Part shown: positions 44,535 through 54,288 of the stretch, piece after piece
How the letters are laid out: each line of letters begins with the position of its first letter
Numbering within the stretch: position 1 is the first letter of the stretch
Program-made: the position numbers and the translations under genes
Assembly (NCBI RefSeq): GCF_002374855.1
Contig: NZ_NWVC01000002.1
Span: forward strand, 434,001 to 498,000
DNA: 64,000 nt
Source of the DNA: Sphingomonas adhaesiva
GTDB taxonomy: Bacteria > Pseudomonadota > Alphaproteobacteria > Sphingomonadales > Sphingomonadaceae
Reading direction: 5' to 3'
Notes under the pieces: model-generated
Told to the model about the DNA's origin: nothing
Database searches by the model: none
The model's input: the letters and a program-made list of their open reading frames with translations, nothing else

Positions 44535-45689
44535 ATGACGCTCGACACCGTCGCCGGCCGCTTTGCCTATACCGAGGATCACGAGGCGTTCCGCCAGACG
44601 GTCCGCAGCTTCCTGGCCAAGGAAGGCGTGCCGCACGTCGACACCTGGGAACGCGAACGGCTGGTGCCCAAGGCGTTCTGGCAGAAGGCCGGGGAGATCG
44701 GGATGCTGTGCCCGACCGCACCGGAGGCCTATGGCGGGCTGGGCCTCGATTTCGGCTATAACGCGATCGTCGACGAGGAAATGGCCTATGCCGGCGTCCC
44801 CGCCGGCTTCTCGCTCCAGTCCGACATCGTCGCCGGATACATGGAAACCTACGGCTCGGAGGAGCAGAAGGCCGAATGGCTGCCCAAGATGGTGTCGGGC
44901 GACGTCATCACCGCCATCGCGATGACCGAACCGGGCACCGGCAGCGACCTGCAGTCGATCCGCACCACCGCGAAGAAGGACGGCAACCACTACGTCATCA
45001 ACGGGTCGAAGACCTATATCACCAACGGCCAGAACACTGACCTGACGCTGGTAGTCGCCAAGACCGATCCCGATGCGCAGCCGGCGTGGAAGGGCATGTC
45101 GATCATCCTGGTCGAAAGCGACCGCGAAGGGTTCAGCAAGGGCCGCAAGCTCGACAAGATCGGGCAGGACGCCGCCGACACGTCCGAGCTGTTCTTCGAG
45201 GACGTGCGCGTGCCGATCACCAACTGCCTGGGTGAGGAAGGCATGGGCTTCGTCTATCTGATGAGCCAGCTGCCGCAGGAACGGCTGTCGATCGCGGTCA
45301 GTGTGATGGCCTCCTGTCAGAAGGCGTTCGACGACACCGTCGCCTTCGTAAAGGAGCGCAAGGCGTTCAAGGGCGTGGTGTTCGATTTCCAGAACACCAA
45401 ATTCGTGCTCGCCGATCTGAAGGCGAAGCTGCAGGTCGGCTGGGCGCATCTCGACTGGGCGATCGCCCGCCACCTGAAGGGCGAACTGACCAACGAGGAA
45501 GGCGCCGCGGCCAAGTTGTGGCACACCGACCTGCAATGGGAAGTGATGGACAAGTGCCTGCAGCTGCACGGCGGCGCGGGTTACATGAACGAATATCCGA
45601 TCGCGCGGATGTGGCGCGGTGCGCGCGTCAGCCGCATCTACGGCGGCACGAACGAGATCATGAAGGAAGTGATCGCGCGCAAATTGTGA
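44535..45689 (+). CDS. Acyl-CoA dehydrogenase
   Basis: 384 residues, FAD enzyme of beta-oxidation. AITMTEPGTGSDLQ-type and YITNGQNTDLTLVVA signatures; HGGAGYMNEYPIARMWRGARVSRIYGGTNEI near the C-terminus. The Glu in NEYP is at the long-chain/isovaleryl-type catalytic position. GGAG lies 14 nt before the ATG. Substrate chain length not determinable. Confidence 0.92.
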   Translation: MTLDTVAGRFAYTEDHEAFRQTVRSFLAKEGVPHVDTWERERLVPKAFWQKAGEIGMLCPTAPEAYGGLGLDFGYNAIVDEEMAYAGVPAGFSLQSDIVAGYMETYGSEEQKAEWLPKMVSGDVITAIAMTEPGTGSDLQSIRTTAKKDGNHYVINGSKTYITNGQNTDLTLVVAKTDPDAQPAWKGMSIILVESDREGFSKGRKLDKIGQDAADTSELFFEDVRVPITNCLGEEGMGFVYLMSQLPQERLSIAVSVMASCQKAFDDTVAFVKERKAFKGVVFDFQNTKFVLADLKAKLQVGWAHLDWAIARHLKGELTNEEGAAAKLWHTDLQWEVMDKCLQLHGGAGYMNEYPIARMWRGARVSRIYGGTNEIMKEVIARKL

Positions 45690-45703
45690 TACCCGTTCCA
45701 ACG

Positions 45704-45731
45704 GCGATGCCCGCGCCATCGCGGGCATCGC
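45704..45731 (+). terminator. Probable terminator after acyl-CoA dehydrogenase
   Basis: Perfect 12-bp stem GCGATGCCCGCG/CGCGGGCATCGC with loop CCAT, 15 nt after the stop. The following TGTCATCTGTCC is only moderately T-rich. Confidence 0.65.
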
Positions 45732-45818
45732 TGTCATCTGTCCGTCACACCCGGTAAAGTCTGTCTTCACACCATCGGGATACTGCCGTTCCCGCAACGC
45801 AAGCGGGATGATCGGTCG

Positions 45819-47135
45819 ATGGGACGCGGGATGGACAGTGACAGGCTGGTCGACCGCGACACCGTGTCGCCCGCCTGGATAACGCATCGCCATGCCCTGC
45901 CGGACGATGCGCCGCTGATTGATGCGGTCCATCTGCTGCGCGCGCATCCCACGCTGCGGCTGATCGCGCTCATCGATGCCGACGGCCGGCCGACCGGCGC
46001 GTTGCTGGAACGCGACGTTCGCCCGCTGCTGTTCAGCCCGTTCGGCTATGCGCTGTTGTGCAACCGCAGCCTGTCGATCGGCGTGGCGTCGCTGCGGCGC
46101 CCCTGCCCGGTGGTGGAGTCAGGCGCGCCGGTATCGCTCGCGCTCGAACAGGTGCGTCGCACCGACGACGGCGGCGAAGGGCTGGTGATGACGTCGCAGG
46201 GGCGCTTCGCCGGCGTGGTCGATCAGCAGGCGTTGCTGACGGTTGCGGCCCGGCGCGACAGCGCGATCACCGCCGCCCGCACCGCGCGCGCCGACCGCAT
46301 CGACCGGCTGTCGGACGAATTCCAGGGCGACGCGCGCGAACTGGTCGCGAAGCTGGCACGCGCCGCCACCACGGTGGAGGAGACGTCGGCGCGGATCGCG
46401 GCGCGCGCCGGCGACATCGGCCAGCGCACGATGGAGGTCGCCGGCGCGATCGGACAGGCCGCCACGAGCCTGGGCGGTATCGCCGAACGCGGCCGCGCGC
46501 TGACCGGCTCGCTCGACGCGGTCGAACGGCGGATGACCGATGCGCAGCACGCGACCCGCCGCGCGGTGGAGCAGGCCGATCGCAGCGCGACACAGGTCGC
46601 CGCACTGGCCGACGCGGCCGAAGCGATCCACACCGTCGTCGCGCTGATCGATTCGATCGCGCAGCAAACGTCGATGCTGGCGCTCAACGCCGCGATCGAG
46701 GCGGCGCGCGCGGGCGATGCTGGACGCGGCTTCACCACCGTCGCGGGCGAGGTGAAGGCGCTGGCCGAACAGACCCGCCACGCCGCGGGCGGGATCACCG
46801 GCCATGTCGGCCGCATCCGCGAGGCGATCGGCGACGTATCGGACGGGCATGCCGCGGTCGCCGCCGCGGTGGGCGCCGTGGACGCGCTGTCCGCCAGCGT
46901 GATGGAGGCGGTGCGCGAACAGGGCGGCGCGGCGCGCGTCATCAGCGACAATGTCGACGATGCCAGCGTGGCCGCAGCGCATATCGAACGCAACATCGCC
47001 ACGATCCTCGACGGCACGCGCGATGCGGACGGCGACGCGGGCGCGATGCGCGCGCTCGCCGCCGATCTGGCGACGCGCAGCGCGACGATCGACCAGCGGC
47101 TGTCGCAATTCCTGGCGGGGCTGTCCGCCGCCTGA
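45819..47135 (+). CDS. Soluble chemoreceptor-type protein with CBS-like N-terminus
   Basis: 438 residues (ATG 45831 is an alternative start) with no membrane segment. Residues about 20-145 look like a CBS pair ([37 protein letters not shown], then a second half ending [12 protein letters not shown]). The rest is coiled coil with the MCP signalling tip [30 protein letters not shown] cytoplasmic receptor sensing a small ligand such as a nucleotide is suggested (inference). Convergent with the hybrid kinase, 4 nt between stops. Confidence 0.85.
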   Translation: MGRGMDSDRLVDRDTVSPAWITHRHALPDDAPLIDAVHLLRAHPTLRLIALIDADGRPTGALLERDVRPLLFSPFGYALLCNRSLSIGVASLRRPCPVVESGAPVSLALEQVRRTDDGGEGLVMTSQGRFAGVVDQQALLTVAARRDSAITAARTARADRIDRLSDEFQGDARELVAKLARAATTVEETSARIAARAGDIGQRTMEVAGAIGQAATSLGGIAERGRALTGSLDAVERRMTDAQHATRRAVEQADRSATQVAALADAAEAIHTVVALIDSIAQQTSMLALNAAIEAARAGDAGRGFTTVAGEVKALAEQTRHAAGGITGHVGRIREAIGDVSDGHAAVAAAVGAVDALSASVMEAVREQGGAARVISDNVDDASVAAAHIERNIATILDGTRDADGDAGAMRALAADLATRSATIDQRLSQFLAGLSAA

Positions 47136-47139
47136 GCCG

Positions 47140-49257
47140 CTATCCCGCCAGCAGCGCGCGCACCTTCGCGGCCAGCGCCTCCATCGCGAACGGCTTCGTC
47201 ACCAGCGCCATGTTCGGCGCCAGCTGTCCGTTGCCGATCACCGCATTTTCGGCATAGCCGGTGATGAACAGCACCTTCAGACCCGGGATCAGCGCCAGCG
47301 CCGCATCCGCCACCTGCCGCCCGTTCATGTCGCCCGGCAGGCCCACGTCGGTGACCAGCAGGTGCGGGCGCGCGCCGGCACGCAGCAGCCGCAGCGCGCT
47401 AGCGCCGTCGCCCGCCTCCAGCGTGGTGTAGCCCAGTTCGGACAATATCTCGACCGCCAGCATGCGGATCGTCGGTTCGTCGTCGACGATCATCACGGTC
47501 GCGCCGTCCTGCGCGACCGGCGCATCCTCGGCGCGGTGCGCGGCGGCATCCTCCGCGGCGGCGGCGCCGTAATGCCGCGGCAGATAGATGCACAGGGTCG
47601 TGCCCTGCCCCGGCTCGCTGTAGATGCGCACCTGCCCGCCCGACTGCCGCGCGAAGCCGTAGATCATCGACAGGCCCAGCCCGGTCCCCTCGCCCAGCGG
47701 CTTGGTGGTGTAGAAGGGATCGAACGCGCGCGCCTGCACCTCCGGGCTCATCCCCGTGCCGGTGTCGGTGACGCACAGCGACAGATATTGTCCCGTCGGC
47801 AGGTCGCGCGCCGCCGCGACGCGCTCGTCCATCCACTTGTTGGCCGTCTCGATCGTGATCCGCCCGCCGTCGGGCATCGCGTCACGCGCGTTGAGGCACA
47901 GGTTGAGCAGCGCGTTTTCCAGCTGGTTGGGATCGACCAGCGCGGGCCACAGCCCCGCCGCGCCGACCACCTCCAGCGAGATCGCCGGGCCGACGGTGCG
48001 GCGGATCAGCTCCTCCATCCCCTGGATCAGGCGGTTGACGTCGGTCGGCTTGGGATCCAGCGTCTGGCGCCGCGAAAAGGCCAGCAGCCGGTGGGTCAGC
48101 GCCGCCGCCCGCCGCGTCGCGCTCTGCGCCGCGGTGACGTAGCGGTCCAGCTCGCCGACGCGCCCCTGAGCGACGCGCACCTGGATCATCTCCAGCGCCC
48201 CCGAAATGCCGGTCAAAAGGTTGTTGAAATCATGCGCCAGCCCGCCCGTCAGCTGGCCGACCGCCTCCATCTTGTGCGCCTGGCGCAGTTGCGCCTCGGC
48301 CACCATCAGCTCGGCGGTGCGCGCCTCCACCGCCTGCTCCAACCGCGCGTTGAGCGCGGCCAGTTCATGCTCGGCGCGGCGCCGCTCCACCGCATCGCGA
48401 GTCCGTTCCGCCACCTCGCGCACGAACGCCAGCTCCTCGGGCGACCATGGGCGCGGGACGGCGTGGTTCAGATACAGCAGCGCGACGAACCCGCCGCGCT
48501 CCGTGATCGGCATGTTGATGAACGACATCGCCGCCAGTTCGCGCAACCCCTCGGCGGTGTCGCGGGTGCGCGAATCCTCACGCACATCCTCGATCGCGAC
48601 GGTGACGCCGCGCTTCAGATCCTCGATATAGGTCCCGTAATCGCGGAACTGCAGGATCGGGGGCAGCGGCGCGATCCCCTCCGCACAGAAGGCGCGCTCG
48701 GTGGTGATCGTCTCGGCGACCGGATCGACGGTGCCGTAGCCGGCGCGGCTGACGTCCAGCACGCGCCCCAGCACCTGCGCCGCCGCCAGCGCCAGATCGC
48801 CCGGATCGCCCGGTTCGCGCAAGCGGTCGCCCAGCTCGACAATCGCGGCCAGCCGCAGTTCGCCGCGCTTGCGCGTGTCGATGTCGAAGCTGACGCCCGG
48901 AAAGCGCACCGCACGTCCGGCCTCGTCGCACTCGACCCGCCCCTGCGCGGCGAGCCAGCGACTCTGTCCGTCCAGCCCGACGACGCGATATTCCTGTTCG
49001 AACACGCCCCCCGACGCGATCGCCGCGTCGATCGCCACGCGCACCCGCTCGCGGTCGTCGGCATGGATACCGTCGAAGAACTCCGCCAGCGGCGCCCCCG
49101 CCGCCGCCACATCGGGCGGTACGCCGTACAGCGCCGCGAAGCCCGCATCCGACGTCACCCGATCCGAAAGGATATCCCAGTCCCAGCGTCCGACGCTGGT
49201 GGCATCGGCCTGGCGGCGGGACGGCGGGGGCGGCGGCAGGGTCATGGTGTCGGGCAT
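47140..49257 (-). CDS. Hybrid histidine kinase (PAS-GAF-HK-REC)
   Basis: 705 residues, cytoplasmic. PAS about 20-130 (ending FPGVSFDIDTRKRGE), GAF about 150-290, coiled coil 290-330, HisKA with His342 in GGLAHDFNNLL, HATPase about 430-560 (NLCLNARDAMPDGG, GEGTGLGLSMIYGFARQSGG), and a C-terminal receiver about 580-700 with the phospho-acceptor Asp in VTDVGLPG. No phototransduction Cys or chromophore residues were identified. An N-terminal ATG at 49245 is an alternative start. Partner regulator unknown. Confidence 0.93.
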   Translation of the reverse strand: MPDTMTLPPPPPSRRQADATSVGRWDWDILSDRVTSDAGFAALYGVPPDVAAAGAPLAEFFDGIHADDRERVRVAIDAAIASGGVFEQEYRVVGLDGQSRWLAAQGRVECDEAGRAVRFPGVSFDIDTRKRGELRLAAIVELGDRLREPGDPGDLALAAAQVLGRVLDVSRAGYGTVDPVAETITTERAFCAEGIAPLPPILQFRDYGTYIEDLKRGVTVAIEDVREDSRTRDTAEGLRELAAMSFINMPITERGGFVALLYLNHAVPRPWSPEELAFVREVAERTRDAVERRRAEHELAALNARLEQAVEARTAELMVAEAQLRQAHKMEAVGQLTGGLAHDFNNLLTGISGALEMIQVRVAQGRVGELDRYVTAAQSATRRAAALTHRLLAFSRRQTLDPKPTDVNRLIQGMEELIRRTVGPAISLEVVGAAGLWPALVDPNQLENALLNLCLNARDAMPDGGRITIETANKWMDERVAAARDLPTGQYLSLCVTDTGTGMSPEVQARAFDPFYTTKPLGEGTGLGLSMIYGFARQSGGQVRIYSEPGQGTTLCIYLPRHYGAAAAEDAAAHRAEDAPVAQDGATVMIVDDEPTIRMLAVEILSELGYTTLEAGDGASALRLLRAGARPHLLVTDVGLPGDMNGRQVADAALALIPGLKVLFITGYAENAVIGNGQLAPNMALVTKPFAMEALAAKVRALLAG

Positions 49258-49479
49258 ATCTTGCGGATGGTGGGGGACAAGGGCTGAACACGGCAGATAC
49301 GCGGTGGTTCACGGCGGCAGGCGATCTTTGCGGTCACCTTGACTTTTTGCGTCGCAACATGCACATGGATCGGTATCGAGACGTCGGCAGCGTGATCGGG
49401 CCACCGTGCCCAGGCTCCGTTTCGGTCAGTATGTCCACCGGCTTCCCAAGTCACGCGGGGTGTCATCTTCTCCCCGCCA

Positions 49480-49501
49480 CCGGCGCGTCTTAACGCGCCG
49501 G
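49480..49501 (+). promoter_or_regulatory. 5'-leader hairpin of the DEAD-box helicase gene
   Basis: Perfect 9-bp stem CCGGCGCGT/ACGCGCCGG with CTTA tetraloop, ending 26 nt before the ATG at 49528 and leaving the AGGA free. It could be a structure in the leader recognised by the helicase itself; this is speculative. Confidence 0.4.
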
Positions 49502-49527
49502 GTCGGCGTCGTACAGGATTGTATTTC

Positions 49528-50946
49528 ATGCCTTTTTCCGCTCTCGGCCTTGCCGAGCCGCTTGTCCGCGCGCTCGCCGCGAAGGGCTATAACGAACCCA
49601 CCCCGATCCAGCGCGACAGCATCCCGACGCTGCTGGAAGGGCGCGACCTCCTGGGCATCGCGCAGACTGGCACGGGCAAGACCGCGGCGTTCGTCCTGCC
49701 GTCGATCCAGCAGCTGGTCGCCGCGAACAAGCGCGTCCTGCCCACCCACTGCCGGATGCTGGTGCTGGCGCCGACGCGCGAGCTGGCCAGCCAGATCGCC
49801 GACAATGCGCGCGGCTATGCGCAGTTTTCCAAGCTGTCGGTCGCGACCGTGTTCGGCGGGACCAGCATCAACAAGAACCGCACCGACGTGGCGCGCGGCG
49901 TCGACATTCTGGTCGCCACGCCCGGCCGGCTGATCGACGTCGTCGAGCAGGGCTATCTGAACCTGTCGATGATCGAGATCCTAGTGCTGGACGAAGCCGA
50001 CCAGATGCTGGACCTGGGCTTCATCCACGCGCTCAAGAAGATCGTGCGGATGCTGCCGCGCAAGCGCCAGACGCTGTTCTTCTCGGCCACCATGCCGCCG
50101 TCGATCCGCCAGCTGGCCGATCAGTTCCTGACCGATCCCGCGACCGTCAGCGTCGTGCCGCAATCGACCACCGCGGAGCGTGTCGACCAGTCGGTGATCT
50201 TCTGCAATCAGCAGGAAAAGCAGGCGCTGCTGACCATGCTGGTCAAGGACATGCCGATCGACCGCGCGCTGGTGTTCACCCGCACCAAGCATGGCGCCGA
50301 CCGCGTCGTGAAGCTGCTGGCGGGCAACGGCATCGCCGCCAGCGCGATCCACGGCAACAAGAGCCAGCCGCAGCGCGAGCGCGCGCTGGCGCTGTTCAAG
50401 TCGGGCGAGGTGCCGATCCTGGTCGCCACCGACATCGCCGCGCGCGGCATCGACGTGTCGGGCGTCAGCCACGTGTTCAACTTCGAACTGCCCAACGTGC
50501 CGGAACAATACGTCCACCGCATCGGCCGCACCGCGCGCGCCGGGGCGAGCGGCGAGGCGATCGCCTTCTGCGCCGAGGACGAGCGTCCGTACCTCAAGGA
50601 TATCGAGAAGCTGACCCGCCAGAAGGTGCCGGTCGTCGCGCTGCCGGAAGATTTCCTGCGCCGTGCCGAGGCGATCAAGGCCGAGCGCGTAAAGGCGATC
50701 GGCGCCGATCCGGCCCCGCGTGAGGATCGCCCGCGCGGCGCCCGCCCGCCCGCGCGCCCGAAGGCGACGCACCAGCCGCGCGCGACCGGCGGCACGCCGC
50801 AGGCACGCGGCCAGCAGGCGCGCGGCGGCGGCAGCGGATCGTCGCAGCCGGGCGAAAGCCGTTACGCCAACGCCAGCCGTCGTCGCCGTGGCGGCCGCGG
50901 CCGTGGTGCCGGCGGCAGTGGCGGCGGCGCGCGCCCGACCGCCTGA
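49528..50946 (+). CDS. DEAD-box RNA helicase (RhlE-like)
   Basis: 472 residues. Motifs in order: PTPIQ, AQTGTGKT, PTRELASQI, TPGR, LDEADQMLD, SAT, VFTRTKHGADR, ATDIAARGIDV, and HRIGRTARAG. The C-terminal about 80 residues are Arg/Gly-rich low complexity (RGGRGRGAGGSGGG), an RNA-binding tail typical of RhlE-like proteins. Remodels RNA in ribosome assembly and cold adaptation. ATG 49528 has AGGA upstream. Confidence 0.94.
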   Translation: MPFSALGLAEPLVRALAAKGYNEPTPIQRDSIPTLLEGRDLLGIAQTGTGKTAAFVLPSIQQLVAANKRVLPTHCRMLVLAPTRELASQIADNARGYAQFSKLSVATVFGGTSINKNRTDVARGVDILVATPGRLIDVVEQGYLNLSMIEILVLDEADQMLDLGFIHALKKIVRMLPRKRQTLFFSATMPPSIRQLADQFLTDPATVSVVPQSTTAERVDQSVIFCNQQEKQALLTMLVKDMPIDRALVFTRTKHGADRVVKLLAGNGIAASAIHGNKSQPQRERALALFKSGEVPILVATDIAARGIDVSGVSHVFNFELPNVPEQYVHRIGRTARAGASGEAIAFCAEDERPYLKDIEKLTRQKVPVVALPEDFLRRAEAIKAERVKAIGADPAPREDRPRGARPPARPKATHQPRATGGTPQARGQQARGGGSGSSQPGESRYANASRRRRGGRGRGAGGSGGGARPTA

Positions 50947-50975
50947 TCCTGTTCGACGCCTCGGTCTAACCCCCT

Positions 50976-51006
50976 CCGTCATGCCGGAACTCGTCCGGCA
51001 TGACGG
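50976..51006. repeat. Single family B palindromic repeat
   Basis: Perfect 13-bp arms CCGTCATGCCGGA/TCCGGCATGACGG with loop ACTCG, between convergent genes. It may serve as a terminator, though no T tract follows. A fragment resembling the right end of family A (GCCTTCGCCGGGGTGACC, 51028-51045) follows directly. Confidence 0.85.
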
Positions 51007-51075
51007 CGTGGGTTTTGCAAAGGTCACGCCTTCGCCGGGGTGACCGAAGGCCGATCGGCCCCGCCCCTGCCCGGC

Positions 51076-51720
51076 TCAGCGCGTCGCGTTATACTTCAGC
51101 TGGTCCGGCGTCAGCTGGAAGCCCACCAGCGCCTCGAACGTGGCGGAGGCGACCGCGGCGCGCACCTCCGGGCTGGCCAGCGGATCGACCGCCGCATCCT
51201 CGTCGCCCGCCTTGCGCTTGCGGGTCAGGCGGTCGCGCACCTCCTGCGGCAACGTGGCGAGCGCGCGGCTGACCGCGGTGGTCGCCTCGATCGTGGCGGT
51301 GGCGCGACCCTGGCCGGCGTCGAAGTGCAGTTGCACCTGCCCCACCCGCTTGGCGACGACATTGGTGCCGCCGCGCGTGATCGCGATGAAATACGGCAGC
51401 GTCACATCGCGCGGCGCGTCGGTGCGGGTGCGCCGGGCATCCACCTGGAAGGTGACGCGGGTGATGACGTCGTCGCCCTGATCGTCGCAGGTCGAGCGCA
51501 CGTCGCTCATCGCGGCACTGAGGTCCAGCGCCGCCGCATCGCGGCTGGCAGGCGGATCGAACAGGGTCACGTCGCCGGTGCCCGCCGGCACCCCGACCAC
51601 CGGGCACGCCGAGCGGACCGAGGTGATGCCCACGCCCCCGGTGACGTCGATTTCACCGCTCTTGGCGCAACCGGCGGCGATGAGGAGGACCAGCGGGGCG
51701 GCGAGCGAGCGAGCGGTCAC
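51076..51720 (-). CDS. Hypothetical lipoprotein
   Basis: 214 residues from GTG 51720 ([22 protein letters not shown]) with lipobox AAGC (Cys18). The body is beta-rich ([41 protein letters not shown]). A longer frame to 51816 gives no signal peptide and is disfavoured. Resembles periplasmic proteins of unknown function in sphingomonads; no domain assigned. Confidence 0.75.
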   Translation of the reverse strand: MTARSLAAPLVLLIAAGCAKSGEIDVTGGVGITSVRSACPVVGVPAGTGDVTLFDPPASRDAAALDLSAAMSDVRSTCDDQGDDVITRVTFQVDARRTRTDAPRDVTLPYFIAITRGGTNVVAKRVGQVQLHFDAGQGRATATIEATTAVSRALATLPQEVRDRLTRKRKAGDEDAAVDPLASPEVRAAVASATFEALVGFQLTPDQLKYNATR

Positions 51721-51862
51721 GAAAATATCCCGGACTGTTGGGCACGTTGGGCACATACGGTTCGGGGCCGCTCCCCGCCAGACGGCAGGACACGGCCCCG
51801 GATCATGCGCCACCATAGGAACCGACTATCGCGGGAGCAAGCATTCGCGTAAGCGCAGGCAC

Positions 51863-52831
51863 ATGGCCGAAACCGCAACTGACCGCCGCCCGCTGGAGCT
51901 GCTGATCGCCGCGCCGCGCGGCTTCTGCGCCGGGGTGGACCGCGCGATCCGCATCGTCGAACTGGCGATCGAGAAGCACGGCGCCCCCGTCTACGTCCGC
52001 CACGAAATTGTCCACAACAAGTTCGTCGTGGATTCGCTAAAGGCGAAGGGCGCGGTGTTCGTCGAGGAACTGGACGAGGTGCCCGATGGCGCGCCGGTGG
52101 TCTTTTCCGCGCACGGCGTACCCAAATCGGTCCCCGCCGCGGCGCAGGATCGCGGTCTCGACTATCTCGACGCTACCTGCCCGCTGGTGTCGAAGGTGCA
52201 TCGCCAGGCCGAACGGCTGGTCGCGATGGGGCGGCATATCGTCTTCATCGGCCATGCCGGCCACCCGGAAGTGATCGGGACGTTCGGCCAGGTGCCCGAC
52301 GGCGCGATGACGCTGGTGGAAACCGTCGCCGACGTGGAGGTGATGACGGTCACCGATCCCGCCAACCTGGCCTTCCTTACCCAGACGACGCTGTCGGTGG
52401 ACGATACCGCCGCGGTCGTCGCCGCGCTCCAGGCGCGCTTCCCCGCGATCCAGGCGCCGCGCGGGGAGGATATCTGCTACGCCACCTCCAACCGGCAGGC
52501 GGCGGTGAAGGCGATCGCATCGGCCTGCGACGCCGTGCTGGTGATCGGCGCGCCCAATTCGTCCAACTCGCTGCGACTGGTCGAGGTGGCCGAGCGGCAG
52601 GGCATCCGCGCCGCGCTGATCCAGCGCGCCGCCGATCTCGACTGGTCGTTCCTCGACGGGGTCGGCACACTGGGGATTACCGCGGGCGCGTCCGCGCCGG
52701 AACTGCTGGTGCGCGAGCTGGTCGACCTGCTCGCCACGCGCTTCGCGGTGACCGAGCGCGAGGAGGAGACCACGCGCGAGACCATCTCGTTCAAGCTGCC
52801 GCGCGGGCTGGACGCCGCCGAAGCGGCGTGA
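51863..52831 (+). CDS. ispH: 4-Hydroxy-3-methylbut-2-enyl diphosphate reductase
   Basis: 322 residues, the last step of the non-mevalonate isoprenoid pathway. The three cluster-binding Cys are in [20 protein letters not shown] and [20 protein letters not shown] and SAHGVP carry the active-site His residues. First gene of an ispH-thrB-rnhA run, an order conserved in alphaproteobacteria. ATG 51863. Confidence 0.96.
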   Translation: MAETATDRRPLELLIAAPRGFCAGVDRAIRIVELAIEKHGAPVYVRHEIVHNKFVVDSLKAKGAVFVEELDEVPDGAPVVFSAHGVPKSVPAAAQDRGLDYLDATCPLVSKVHRQAERLVAMGRHIVFIGHAGHPEVIGTFGQVPDGAMTLVETVADVEVMTVTDPANLAFLTQTTLSVDDTAAVVAALQARFPAIQAPRGEDICYATSNRQAAVKAIASACDAVLVIGAPNSSNSLRLVEVAERQGIRAALIQRAADLDWSFLDGVGTLGITAGASAPELLVRELVDLLATRFAVTEREEETTRETISFKLPRGLDAAEAA

Positions 52832-52874
52832 TCCCACGATAAAAGGGGGCCGGCCGACGCCGGCGGGACGATTC

Positions 52875-53828
52875 ATGGCAGTCTATACACAGGTTTCCGC
52901 GGAGGCGCTGGCCGCCTTCCTCACGCGCTACGACGTCGGCGAACTGGTGTCCGCCAAGGGCATCGCCGAGGGCGTGGAGAACAGCAACTATCTGGTCGAT
53001 ACCACGACCGCGCGCTTCATCCTGACGCTGTACGAAAAGCGCGTGTCGGCGGACGATCTGCCGTTCTTCATGACGCTGCTCGATCATCTCGCCGCCAGGG
53101 GGCTGCCCGTGCCGCCCGCGATCAAGGATCGTGCGGGCGTGGAGATCCAGGAACTGGAAGGCCGCCCGGCCTGCCTCATCAAGTTCCTGACCGGCGTGTC
53201 GGTGTCGCACCCCACCGCGGCGCAGGCACTGGCGGCGGCGCGCGCGCTGGCGGACATGCATATGGCGGTCGCCGATTTCGCGCCGACGCGCGCCAATTCG
53301 ATGGGCATCGCCACCTGGCGCCCGCTGCTGGAACGGATGGGCGCCGACGTGGATACGATCGCCCCCGGCCTGTTCGCACAGGTCGACGCGGCGCTGCGCG
53401 AGGTCGAGGCCGCGTGGCCCGCCACGCTGCCGGTCGGCGCGATCCATGCCGATCTGTTCCCCGACAACGTCCTGATGCTGGGCGATACGGTCAGCGGGCT
53501 GATCGACTTCTATTTCGCGTGCACCGACGTGCGCGCCTATGATCTGGCGATCATGCATTCGGCCTGGACGTTCGATTCGACCGGCCGGACCGCCGACGCG
53601 GCGATCGGCGCCGCGCTGTTGGCGGGTTATGCCGAGCGGATCGCGCTGTCCGCGGCGGAACGCGCCGCGCTGCCGGTGCTGGCGCAGGGCGCGTGCATCC
53701 GCTTCCTGCTCAGCCGCGCGTGGGACTGGCTGCATACCCCGGCCGATGCGCTGGTGATGCGCAAGGACCCGCTCGCCTATGCGCGGCGGCTCGACTGGTA
53801 TCGCGCCCATCCCGGAGCCTTCGCATGA
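52875..53828 (+). CDS. thrB: Homoserine kinase (APH-fold, ThrB type II)
   Basis: 317 residues, phosphorylation of homoserine in threonine synthesis. [21 protein letters not shown] and [15 protein letters not shown] are signatures of this phosphotransferase-fold Thr[14 protein letters not shown] is the catalytic HxDxxxxN loop and [10 protein letters not shown] the metal-binding Asp. Stop overlaps the rnhA start (ATGA). Confidence 0.95.
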   Translation: MAVYTQVSAEALAAFLTRYDVGELVSAKGIAEGVENSNYLVDTTTARFILTLYEKRVSADDLPFFMTLLDHLAARGLPVPPAIKDRAGVEIQELEGRPACLIKFLTGVSVSHPTAAQALAAARALADMHMAVADFAPTRANSMGIATWRPLLERMGADVDTIAPGLFAQVDAALREVEAAWPATLPVGAIHADLFPDNVLMLGDTVSGLIDFYFACTDVRAYDLAIMHSAWTFDSTGRTADAAIGAALLAGYAERIALSAAERAALPVLAQGACIRFLLSRAWDWLHTPADALVMRKDPLAYARRLDWYRAHPGAFA

Positions 53829-54286
53829 GCGGCGGCGAGGAACTGACGCTGGTGGAGATCGCCACCGACGGCGCGTGCAAGGGCAATCCCGGCCCCGGCG
53901 GCTGGGGCGTGCTGATCCGCGCCGGCGCGCATGAGAAGGAACTGTCGGGCGGCGAGCCGCTGACCACCAACAATCGTATGGAGTTGATGGCCGCGATCGA
54001 GGGGCTGAACGCGCTGACCCGCCCTTGCCGGGTCCGCCTGTCCACCGACAGCCGCTACGTCATGGACGGGCTGACCAAGTGGATCCACGGCTGGCAGAAG
54101 AACGGCTGGAAGACCGCCGACAAGAAGCCGGTGAAGAACGCCGAACTGTGGCAGGCGCTGCTGGAGGCATCGCGCCGCCACCGCGTCGAATGGACCTGGG
54201 TGAAGGGCCATGCCGGCCACCCCGACAACGAACGCGCCGACCGGCTGGCCAGCGATGCCGCGGTGGCGGCGGGGGGCCGCCGCTAG
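53825..54286 (+). CDS. rnhA: Ribonuclease HI
   Basis: 153 residues, cleaves RNA of RNA-DNA hybrids. Catalytic carboxylates are visible in [32 protein letters not shown] and [12 protein letters not shown]. Length equals the bacterial enzyme. Last gene of the ispH-thrB-rnhA run; convergent with the oxidoreductase gene, 2 nt apart. Confidence 0.96.
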   Translation: MSGGEELTLVEIATDGACKGNPGPGGWGVLIRAGAHEKELSGGEPLTTNNRMELMAAIEGLNALTRPCRVRLSTDSRYVMDGLTKWIHGWQKNGWKTADKKPVKNAELWQALLEASRRHRVEWTWVKGHAGHPDNERADRLASDAAVAAGGRR

Positions 54287-54288
54287 GG

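Noticed and set aside
51028..51045. Additional full family A repeat
   Set aside because: Only the right end matches; the left half is absent, so it is at most a remnant.
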